Shown: one piece after another, positions 25,645 to 32,953 of the stretch
How the letters are laid out: each line of letters opens with the position of its first letter
Position numbering within the stretch: the first letter of the stretch is position 1
Origin: Streptomyces chattanoogensis
GTDB taxonomy: Bacteria > Actinomycetota > Actinomycetes > Streptomycetales > Streptomycetaceae
Length of the DNA: 64,000 nt
Reading direction: 5' to 3'
NCBI RefSeq assembly: GCF_001294335.1
Contig: NZ_LGKG01000068.1
Location: 124,001 to 188,000, forward strand
Position numbers and translations under genes: made by a program
Notes under the pieces: generated by a model
The model's database searches: none
What the model was told of the DNA's origin: nothing
Seen by the model: only the letters and a program-made list of their open reading frames with translations

Positions 25645-27177
25645 TCAGCCGGCCTCCTGGACCCGCAGCGCCAGCGCCGGGCAGCGGCGCACCGCCAGCT
25701 GCGCCCGGCGCCGCATCCGGGCCGGCAGCGGCATGCTGGCCTGCTGCGGATAGCCGTCCGGTCCGAGCTTGACGATGCCGGGGACGACATCGGCGCACAG
25801 GCCGTGGCCGCGGCACAGCGTCCAGTCGACCAGCAGCCGCTCCTGCGGCCGCAGCGGCTTGGGCGAGGGGAGGGCGGGCGGCGGCGGCTCGTGCCCGGTG
25901 ACCGGCAGGGCCCCGGTCACCGGGCGGCCGCACCCGAACCCCTGCGCATGGCGCTCGAACTCCTCGGGGAAGGCGGCGAGGGCCGAGGCCACAAAGCGCG
26001 AGGTACCGTCCGGGTGGCTGCAGGCGCCGCGCTTCTCCACGGCCCGCATCCGGGCCCGCACGGCTTCCAGAGCGGCGTCCCCGCCGCCCCGTACGGCCTC
26101 GTCGAGCTGCTCGGCGAGCGCGGGCAGGCCCAGGACGCACGGCCCGCACTGGCCCGCCGACTCGGCGGCCATCCAGCGTGCGACCCGTACCGTCTCGCCC
26201 GCCGGACAGGTGTCGTACGGCAGCGGGAGCACCGCCCCGGCGCCGAGCACCGCGTCGTAGGCGGCCAGCGCGTCCCGCGACAGCGTCGCCGTCTGCGCGT
26301 CGACGGGGGAGATGAACGTGCCGTGGTAGCCGCCGATCAGCACGCCCTGCCCCTGGTCCAGCCCGCACAGCGCGAGCACCCGGGTGAGCGGGACGCCGTA
26401 CGGAGCCTCCACGACCTTGCTGCCGGCGACGGTCAGCATCAGCGTGCCGGGCTCGGCGGGCAGGCCGGTGGTGCGGTAGCCGAGCGCGCCGAGCCGGGCG
26501 GCCACGGCGAGCTGGGCGAACGTCTCGGTGTTGGACAGCAGGGTCGGCACACCGTTCAGACCGCGTTCGCTGGAGCGGACCTTGCGGCCCGAGGGCAGGC
26601 CCGGCCCGCCGCTCAGCCCGTTCGTCATGGCGGACCCCTCGCCCGTGACGAACCGCTCGGTCAGCAGGGTGACCCTTAACGCCGGGCGCACCGGGCCGCG
26701 TTCGTCGATGGCGCGCTGCACCGAGTCCGCCACATCCGGCCGGGTCACCCCGAGCGCCACCTCCTGCGCGCCGAGTGCGTCCGCGGCGAGCAGCGCGCCG
26801 TCCAGCACCAGATGCGGTACGTGCAGCAGCAGCGCGGTGTCCTTGAGGCAACTCGGCTCGCCTTCGCTGCCGTTGACGACCACCGCGCCCTTGCCGTCGG
26901 CGCGCCGCATGCCCTCCATCACGGCGGTCAGTTTGCGGGCGAAGGGGAAGCCGGCGCCGCCACGGCCGCGCAGATCGATGTCCTCGGCCAGCGCCACCAG
27001 CTCCTGCGCGGTGAGTTGGGGCAGTCCGCCGTGCCGGGCCAGATGCGCCACCCGGTCCAGCCGCGGCGCCTCGTCGAGTCCGGCCAGCAGCCGCGGCGGC
27101 CCCAGGGACGCCAGCGTGGGCACGGGATCGGGCTCGGGGACGACCGGCAGCAGGCGGGTCGGGGCGGGGGCGGTCAT
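25645..27177 (-). CDS. NuoF-like flavo-iron-sulfur oxidoreductase with C-terminal ferredoxin domain
   Basis: A 510-residue cytosolic protein related to the 51-kDa subunit of complex I. It has the NADH/FMN motif GRGGAGFP (residues 71-78), NGSEGEPS, an SLBB-like region and the 4Fe-4S segment QCGPCVLGL with a later CSHPDG cysteine. The last about 65 residues form a single-cluster ferredoxin (LCRGHGLCADVVPGIV then RRCPALAL), the C-x5-C...CP spacing of 3Fe-4S or 4Fe-4S P450-type ferredoxins. This fused layout suggests NAD(P)H oxidation feeding electrons to a ferredoxin and then to the membrane cytochrome encoded just upstream. ATG 27177 has AGGAG upstream. Confidence 0.87.
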   Translation of the reverse strand: MTAPAPTRLLPVVPEPDPVPTLASLGPPRLLAGLDEAPRLDRVAHLARHGGLPQLTAQELVALAEDIDLRGRGGAGFPFARKLTAVMEGMRRADGKGAVVVNGSEGEPSCLKDTALLLHVPHLVLDGALLAADALGAQEVALGVTRPDVADSVQRAIDERGPVRPALRVTLLTERFVTGEGSAMTNGLSGGPGLPSGRKVRSSERGLNGVPTLLSNTETFAQLAVAARLGALGYRTTGLPAEPGTLMLTVAGSKVVEAPYGVPLTRVLALCGLDQGQGVLIGGYHGTFISPVDAQTATLSRDALAAYDAVLGAGAVLPLPYDTCPAGETVRVARWMAAESAGQCGPCVLGLPALAEQLDEAVRGGGDAALEAVRARMRAVEKRGACSHPDGTSRFVASALAAFPEEFERHAQGFGCGRPVTGALPVTGHEPPPPALPSPKPLRPQERLLVDWTLCRGHGLCADVVPGIVKLGPDGYPQQASMPLPARMRRRAQLAVRRCPALALRVQEAG

Positions 27178-27268
27178 GGGGTTCTCCTGAGTGCTGCTCA
27201 TGTGCGGGGGGTACGCGGTGCGGTGAGCGCGGCGCGGGTGTTCCGGGCGGCGGGGGCTGCTGCGCGCG

Positions 27269-28057
27269 TCAGCTGCGGCGTGCGGCGCGCAGCCGCAGGT
27301 AGAGCCGTACCGCCACCGCGGCCAGGCACAGGATGTATCCGGCGGTCGCCCAGCCCGCGGCCTGGCGCCCCGCCTTGAGGCCGTGCACCAGGGCCAGCGC
27401 CCAGGCGAGGTACGCGCTCATGTGCAGCGCCCGCCACCAGCGCGAGCCGGTGACGCCGGTGAACGCGCCGCGTACCGCGCCGGTTACCGCGACGGCGACG
27501 AAAACATAGGCGGCGAGCGTGCCGAGCCCGATGAGGACGGGGCGGGCGCCGTCGGTGAAGGGCACCGCGACGGACAGCGTGCCGGTGTGCCCCTCGGTGA
27601 CCTTCACCCAGATGTGCAGGCCGAGAAAGCCGAGCCCGGCGACGCCGGTTCCGCGGTGCACGGCCTGTGCGAGCAGCCGGTGGCCGGTGTGCAGCACCAT
27701 CCGGTCGGTGGCGGCCAGCCCCCACAGCACCGTGACGGACAGGGAGACCAGCGCGAGCACGCCGGCGCCGAAGTCCAGGAACCGTATGAGGGTGTCCATC
27801 GCGCCCGCGTGCACGGTGACCGCCAGGAACAGCAGCAGGGCGGCCGGAAGTGCCGCGCGCAGCACGGCGGTTGTGGCGGCGGTCGAGCTGACGGTCCGTC
27901 CGTCCGACGGGCCGTTCGGTGGCGGCCCGGGGTCCCGGGGCGGGCGGCGGGGGCGGGGCAGGGCTATCGACGGCCGTGCCGCACGCCGCGCATGACGGCT
28001 CGTCGGACTCTGCCGGCTTGCGCCGCTCCGTCGGTTCTCCAGACGAGGGGCGGGCAT
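27269..28057 (-). CDS. Cytochrome b-like/ferric reductase-like membrane protein
   Basis: A 262-residue protein with a basic, Pro/Arg-rich about 60-residue cytosolic N-terminus and six hydrophobic segments. Histidines lie inside or beside helices in LHTGHRLLAQAVHRG, GLHIWVKV, ALHMSAYL and ALVHGLKAG, fitting bis-heme b ligation as in ferric reductase-like transmembrane domains. It is the first gene of the unit and likely passes electrons from the NuoF-like protein across the membrane. GGGAGG precedes ATG 28057. Confidence 0.82.
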   Translation of the reverse strand: MPAPRLENRRSGASRQSPTSRHARRAARPSIALPRPRRPPRDPGPPPNGPSDGRTVSSTAATTAVLRAALPAALLLFLAVTVHAGAMDTLIRFLDFGAGVLALVSLSVTVLWGLAATDRMVLHTGHRLLAQAVHRGTGVAGLGFLGLHIWVKVTEGHTGTLSVAVPFTDGARPVLIGLGTLAAYVFVAVAVTGAVRGAFTGVTGSRWWRALHMSAYLAWALALVHGLKAGRQAAGWATAGYILCLAAVAVRLYLRLRAARRS

Positions 28058-28173
28058 CGGACCTCCCGGTGGCAGGGCAGGGGTGCAGGATGCGAATTTC
28101 CGAAAAATCTCCCGGCCGCGGCATTTGAGTGCTGCTGAGTAGTGCTGGTATATCTGCCGAGGCTTTTGTGCCG

Positions 28174-28212
28174 GTGACCCCCGGTAACACTTTCCAGTGA
28201 CCCCCGGTAACA
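28174..28212. promoter_or_regulatory. Direct-repeat operator candidate between the cytochrome gene and the PucR-type regulator
   Basis: GTGACCCCCGGTAACA occurs twice, at 28174-28189 and 28197-28212, a 23-bp period (about two helical turns). A related inverted element TGTTACCGGTGAC lies at 29495-29507, just after the regulator gene. The 370-bp intergenic region holds no gene and should contain both divergent promoters. Confidence 0.6.
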
Positions 28213-28429
28213 GTGAACATTCTGTGACCGGGCAGATACGTAGGGCCGTAATCCGGATGTGCAAAAGCATCACCGAACGCCCTTGGGATTTCGTAAGGTT
28301 TATCGTGCTGTGACAAATTCCGGCACCGGCATCGCGGTCGCGCGCGCAAACTCCCGATGATGCCGACTCAGGCGTACGGGGGAGTTCAGCGCCTGTCCCA
28401 GCCGCATCCCCGCCAGGATTGAGGTAGCG

Positions 28430-29485
28430 ATGTGTGATCTCCTGAACCGCATCTGGTCGCGCCCCCGTGGCGAGTGGGCCCACGTGGTGAGAAGGGAAAT
28501 CCCGGACTTCGCGGAGAAGGTCGTAACCGAACTGCAGCGCGGTTTTCCCGAAATGGCACGACTCCTCGGAAATACGCCTGTAGAAGAGGCCCAATGGGCA
28601 CTTGAACAGGCCCTGCTCACATGCCTCGGGTACCAAAAAGAGTCGAAACGTAAACGTCCGGCCGTAACATCCGTGGTCACGCCCATGCCGGTCGCAAGGG
28701 CCCGCCAGGACCTGTTCGATGTGCTCGCCGGGCAGCGCGACGTACCGGACGAGGGCCTGGAGGGCCTGGCCCGCGCGGCCGGCTGGCCGGTGCCGGACAC
28801 CGTCCAGGTCGTCGTCCTCGCGACGCCGGCCGAAGCGCCCCAACTGGCCGCCGCCCTGGGCCATGCGCTCATCGGCACCGTCGAGGGCGACACCTGTCTC
28901 GTCGTCCCCGACCCGGCCACCCAGACCCGGGCCCGCCTGGAGGCGGCGCTCAAGGGCCGGGCGGCGGCCGTCGGCCATGTCGTCACCGCCACCGAGGCCG
29001 CGTCCTCGCTCCGTTGGGCGCGCTATCTGCTGACCCTGGCCCCGAGCCGGGTCGGCCCGGAGGCGCGGGCCGCCTTCGTCGACGACCACCTCTCCGCGCT
29101 GCTCCTGCTCCAGGACGAATCCCTCGCCGACGCCCTGACCTCCCGTTGGCTGGGCCCGCTGGAGGAACTCACCCCCCGTCAGAGCGAGCGCCTGGAAGTG
29201 ACGTTGCTGGCGTGGCTGGAGGGCGGTGGTGCACCCGAAGCCGCCAAACTCCTCCATGTCCACCCGCAGACGGTGCGTTACCGCCTGCGCCAGATCGAGA
29301 AGCTCTTCGGACCGGTCCTCCGCGACCCCCGAAGCCGCTTCGAACTGGAGATGGCCCTCCGCAGCCGCCGTCTGATGGCGCACCTCCGCTCCTACCGTGC
29401 CCGCGCCGGCCGCCGCGCCCGCTCCGTCGCCTCCAGCATCCGGCCCATCGGAGTGGCCAGGGAGGCCCGGGTGAACGGGCTTTGA
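28430..29485 (+). CDS. PucR-type helix-turn-helix transcriptional regulator
   Basis: A 351-residue regulator. The N-terminal about 85 residues are a helical domain (EIPDFAEKVVTELQRGFPEM). A middle GGDEF-like degenerate region follows, and the C-terminus is the PucR HTH: TLLAWLEGGGAPEAAKLLHV then HPQTVRYRLRQIEKLFG, with FELEMALR close to the end. Such proteins are common in Streptomyces. It is divergent from the cytochrome/NuoF unit and is the natural candidate to control it. Confidence 0.87.
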   Translation: MCDLLNRIWSRPRGEWAHVVRREIPDFAEKVVTELQRGFPEMARLLGNTPVEEAQWALEQALLTCLGYQKESKRKRPAVTSVVTPMPVARARQDLFDVLAGQRDVPDEGLEGLARAAGWPVPDTVQVVVLATPAEAPQLAAALGHALIGTVEGDTCLVVPDPATQTRARLEAALKGRAAAVGHVVTATEAASSLRWARYLLTLAPSRVGPEARAAFVDDHLSALLLLQDESLADALTSRWLGPLEELTPRQSERLEVTLLAWLEGGGAPEAAKLLHVHPQTVRYRLRQIEKLFGPVLRDPRSRFELEMALRSRRLMAHLRSYRARAGRRARSVASSIRPIGVAREARVNGL

Positions 29486-29621
29486 CGAGACATCTGTTAC
29501 CGGTGACGCGGACGACCGCCGCGTAATCGGTTACGCCGACGGGCGCCGGGTCATCGCTTCCCCGGCGGTGCTTCACGGACTCCCGGGCGTACGAGTACCG
29601 GGCGCGCCGCAGGCCCGGCGT

Positions 29622-29673
29622 CCCCACCACCTGCCCCCCACCACCTGCCCCCCACCACCTGCCCCCCACCACC
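29622..29673. repeat. 14-bp minisatellite, 3.7 copies
   Basis: The perfect unit CCCCACCACCTGCC starts at 29622, 29636, 29650 and 29664 (partial), in the gap between the regulator and the Gly/His-rich protein gene. Confidence 0.92.
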
Positions 29674-29701
29674 CTGAGCCTGCTCGGCGCCTGAGATGGC
29701 G

Positions 29702-29743
29702 CAGGGGCGCCCCGGCCGTTGCGTACGGTCGGGGCGCCCTCGT
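29702..29743 (+). terminator. Hairpin upstream of the Gly/His-rich gene
   Basis: GGGGCGCCCC-GGCC pairs with GGTC-GGGGCGCCC across a short loop. It probably ends the regulator transcript. The rest of the 350-bp gap shows no gene. Confidence 0.6.
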
Positions 29744-29839
29744 GTGCGGCCAGGTTTGCCGGCTGCTCGCGAACGGGCGGTTCACCCGTCCGGCCATCTC
29801 CGGGGAGAAATCGGCCGCGGGGGAATGCAGGGTGATGCC

Positions 29840-30268
29840 ATGAACACTGCACCGATGAATCGGCCGATGACGGCCGTTATGCGAATATTCTCGGTCGGCG
29901 CTGCCCTGGGTATTGCTCTGGCGGCGGGGTCGGCGACGGCCGCATCGGCCGTTGCCGCGGCGCCAGCTACCCAGGGCGCCATGACTGCCAAGGCCGCCCA
30001 GCCGAGCCCCGGGGGCGACCAGGAGGGGGGCCGCGGGGGCGGTTACGAGGGCGGTGGCGGTCAGGGCGGCTACGGCGACAGCGTCCAGCGCGGTTACGAG
30101 GGCGGTGGCCGTAAGGGCGGCGACGAGGGCGGCTACGGAGGCGGCCACGGAGGTGGCGGCCACGGCGGCGGCCACGGGGGCGGGCGCGGCCACGATGATG
30201 GCTTTGGGGGTGACCACGGAGGCAGCGCCGACGACTGCCACGCCTTCATCAACATCATCTGCATCTGA
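29840..30268 (+). CDS. Small secreted Gly/His-rich protein
   Basis: A 142-residue exported protein: a signal peptide (VMRIFSVGAALGIALAAG, cleavage probably after the ATAASA region), then a strongly repetitive tail of Gly with His, Tyr, Arg and Asp (GGYEGGGGQGGYG, GGGHGGGGHGGGHGGG), ending DDCHAFINIICI with two cysteines. The spaced histidines resemble metal-binding glycine-rich peptides, and the compact C-terminus may be a disulfide knob. Several ATGs lie close together (29840, 29855, 29867). No named family recognised. Confidence 0.7.
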   Translation: MNTAPMNRPMTAVMRIFSVGAALGIALAAGSATAASAVAAAPATQGAMTAKAAQPSPGGDQEGGRGGGYEGGGGQGGYGDSVQRGYEGGGRKGGDEGGYGGGHGGGGHGGGHGGGRGHDDGFGGDHGGSADDCHAFINIICI

Positions 30269-30351
30269 CGGATATCCCGCATGGGCTCGGGCCCGATATG
30301 CGTGACCGACGCCGCTGCCCGAGGCGGCAGGTCGTCTCCACCTCGTACGCC

Positions 30352-30395
30352 GTATCCCCTACGGGACCTGTCCTCCCAGGTCCCGTAGGGGATAC
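30352..30395. terminator. Perfect bidirectional terminator
   Basis: A 19-bp perfect stem starting GTATCCCCTACGGGACCTG with loop TCCTCC, between the Gly/His-rich gene and the convergent DUF1996 gene. Confidence 0.88.
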
Positions 30396-30461
30396 GCATG
30401 CGCAGCGAGGGATGTGGCCGCGCCGCAAGGCACGCGGCAGCCTTGGCCTACGAGCACGCGG

Positions 30462-31958
30462 CTATGTGCACTGCTGCCCGCGGTTGATGCAGTCGACGGC
30501 CTTGTTCATCAGATCCTGCGGCATGACGTTGATGAAGTCGCCGTGGTCGGTCACCGGCTTGTGGAGCTGTTCGGGGAAGCTGTCGACCGCGAAGCTCTGG
30601 CCCTGCGGGACGTCGTAGGTGACGCGCTCCACCAGCTGGGGAATCGCCGTGAACCCCTGAGGGCAGAGGCCGTTGCGGTCCGAGAAGGTGACATGGGTGC
30701 GGTGGTTGGCGCTGTCGGTGCTGCGGCCGTCCCAGCAGTTCTGGAAGGCGAAGGTGCGGACCACCTGCGAACCCTGCGGGCACAGCGGGTATTTGTCCTT
30801 CAGCTGGCGGTCCTCGAAGCCGGTGCAGCTCCATGAGGCGTTGGCGTTGGCCGTGCCGTTGGTGAAGGCCTTGGCGTCGCCGGTGATGATGCGCAGGCCC
30901 TGCGGCATGGCGCGTACGGCGCCGGACTGGCTGCCGCGGAACTGGATGGTCGCCGAGGCCGGGGTCAGGACCGAGCCGTTGTTGCCGTCGTGGCCGGCGC
31001 CGGGCTTGTGCTCCGAGGTGCCGTCCAGTTTGCGCAGCACCGGCCAGTAGTACGTGGACAGGTCGCCGTTGGTGCAGGTGGTGTCGGAGGCGGCGAGCTT
31101 CCGGTCGTCGGAGAAGGCGTCGGTGGCCTTGTTGCCCACGTAGTCGTGGGTGTGGTGGGCGCCGTTGCTCACGCCGGGTGTCACGATGACGTTGTCGGAG
31201 TTGAAGTGGCCGTCCTCGTTACGGCCGCACTCGCTGGTGAAGGTGCCGGTGGAGGCGCCGTTGCCCTTGGGGGCGGCGAACGGCGGCTCGCCGGCGTTCG
31301 GCTGGACGGTGGTGATGTCGGCGAAGTCGTCGGGGGAGGGGCCGCCCGGCCCGCCCGGTGCCTGTTGGCCTTGCTGGGGGTCTTGCTGTTGGCCTTGCCG
31401 GCTTTGGTCTCCTCCCTGGGTCTGATTCTGTTGCTGGTCCTGGCCCCAGCCGTCGTTCGTGGACTTCGTGCCGTAGCCGGAGCCGCTCCGGGTGTCCGCG
31501 GTCTGTTGCTCGCCCGTGGATTTGATCTTGCAGCCGCTCATCGCCAGCAAGTACGTCGGCCGTTTCGCGTCCCGGGCGATCGCGTCCGCCATCGTGCCGA
31601 TGGTCTTGCTCCGCTGCTGCTTCAGCCGGGTGAGTGCGTCGCTGCCGTCGCCGTTGGTCATTTTCTCGTACGCGGTGGCCACCTGGCGGTCCAGGGCGGC
31701 CAGCCCCTTGGAGACCTGGAGGCGGGCGCTGCGCGGGACCCTCCGCAGCCGGTCGCCGACGTCGGGGCAGGAGACGGTGGTCGCGGTGACGGTGTGCTGA
31801 TGGCCGCTCGCCGTGTCCGGTTCGGAGTTCCCGGCCAGTGCGGTGGTGGCGACCGCGGCCAGGCCGCCGCCCCCCAGGAGGAGGGCGGCCGCGGCGACGA
31901 CCATTCTGGTCGTCAGGCGCGAGCGTTTGTGTGCCTGTTGGCGTGGTGTGGGGCTCAT
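30462..31958 (-). CDS. Secreted DUF1996 protein
   Basis: A 498-residue exported protein. The signal/anchor is MVVAAAALLLGGGGLAAVATTALAG. A helical region follows, then a Gln/Gly-rich linker (GWGQDQQQNQTQGGD), then the DUF1996 domain with HTHDYVGNK, a cysteine-rich region and FQNCWDGRSTDSANHRTHV. DUF1996 occurs in bacterial and fungal secreted proteins; its activity is not established. It lies about 100 bp downstream of the DUF4142 gene on the same strand. Confidence 0.85.
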   Translation of the reverse strand: MSPTPRQQAHKRSRLTTRMVVAAAALLLGGGGLAAVATTALAGNSEPDTASGHQHTVTATTVSCPDVGDRLRRVPRSARLQVSKGLAALDRQVATAYEKMTNGDGSDALTRLKQQRSKTIGTMADAIARDAKRPTYLLAMSGCKIKSTGEQQTADTRSGSGYGTKSTNDGWGQDQQQNQTQGGDQSRQGQQQDPQQGQQAPGGPGGPSPDDFADITTVQPNAGEPPFAAPKGNGASTGTFTSECGRNEDGHFNSDNVIVTPGVSNGAHHTHDYVGNKATDAFSDDRKLAASDTTCTNGDLSTYYWPVLRKLDGTSEHKPGAGHDGNNGSVLTPASATIQFRGSQSGAVRAMPQGLRIITGDAKAFTNGTANANASWSCTGFEDRQLKDKYPLCPQGSQVVRTFAFQNCWDGRSTDSANHRTHVTFSDRNGLCPQGFTAIPQLVERVTYDVPQGQSFAVDSFPEQLHKPVTDHGDFINVMPQDLMNKAVDCINRGQQCT

Positions 31959-32058
31959 GGGATCACTTCGCTTCGTCGGGTGGTTCGTGAGTTCGGCGAT
32001 TCCTGCGTCCGGTGCGGCGCCCGGCGGCCGGCGCCCGGCGGCTCGTGCGTCCGGTGGC

Positions 32059-32742
32059 TCAGTTGTTGTGCAGGGTGTGGAAGTCGACCCGGCCGGTCTT
32101 CTCCAGGACCGTGATGTGGTCCAGGACGACGGAATTGGCGCGGTTCGCCAGCGCGCGCACCATCGAGTTCTGCGTCTGGTCCCTGACCAGCGCGACCAGG
32201 CCGAAGACCTTGCCGTGCGCGCGGCGCAGCAGTTTCGCGAACACCGGGGCGAAGTCGTCGCCCTGGGCGGCGCTGAGCTGCGCGAGCCAGCTCTGCTGCT
32301 CGGGGGTGGGCTGGTTGGCGAGCTGGATGCCCAGCGCCCGTCCGGCCTCGATCGACCGCCGGTCCAACTCGGTGTGTCCGGCGACGAGATGGTTCCCCGC
32401 GGTGCGCACCGCCGCGGTCGTGCCACGCTCCTGTGCCTGGCGGCCGGCCGGCATCTCCCACAGTCCGGCCAGCCTGACCTTGCGTACGAAGTCCCGGTCC
32501 ATCGGGGTCAGCGGCCCGTAGCGGGTGTTCACGGTGCCGCCGCCGTCGTCGTCGTACGCGACCGTGTTCGTCGCCGCTGCCGCGCTCTCGCCGAAGAGCT
32601 GCACCGGCAGCAGCAGCGCGGCGAGCGTGGCGACGAGCGCACAGACCACCAGGCCGGTGGCGATGGTCCGTCCGGAGAGCGCGGAACTCCCGGACGCCGC
32701 CGAGATTCTCGACACCGCGGAGTTGCGGACTATCGACCGCAC
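32059..32742 (-). CDS. DUF4142 exported protein
   Basis: A 227-residue protein with one N-terminal hydrophobic segment (TIATGLVVCALVATLAALLL), then a ferritin-like helical DUF4142 domain: LTPMDRDFVRKVRLAGLWEM, GTTAAVRTAGNHLVAGH and a C-terminal LEKTGRVDFHTLHNN. The GTG at 32742 has GGGAGGG upstream and gives a normal signal; the frame itself runs on to 32907. Likely the first gene of a two-gene unit with DUF1996. Function unknown. Confidence 0.82.
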   Translation of the reverse strand: MRSIVRNSAVSRISAASGSSALSGRTIATGLVVCALVATLAALLLPVQLFGESAAAATNTVAYDDDGGGTVNTRYGPLTPMDRDFVRKVRLAGLWEMPAGRQAQERGTTAAVRTAGNHLVAGHTELDRRSIEAGRALGIQLANQPTPEQQSWLAQLSAAQGDDFAPVFAKLLRRAHGKVFGLVALVRDQTQNSMVRALANRANSVVLDHITVLEKTGRVDFHTLHNN

Positions 32743-32953
32743 ATGACCCTCCCGGTCCGTTCCGTGGCGGGCCCCCGGGTGGAGCCCACCGGAATGCCAC
32801 CGGACGCTAAGTGCCGGGCCGGGCCCGTGGCCCGGGGTCCTCACCCCTGGACAAATAACGCCCGGTCCCGGCGGGGCACTGCTACCGTGCGGCGTGCGTG
32901 GGGCCATCCGGCCCGTGACCTGCGGCCTGCGGCTCTGTGCCCGGCTGCCGGCC

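Noticed and set aside
24350..25753. 467-codon plus-strand frame over the repeat lipoprotein
   Set aside because: Antisense shadow with Val/Gly/Ala-rich translation and no motif.
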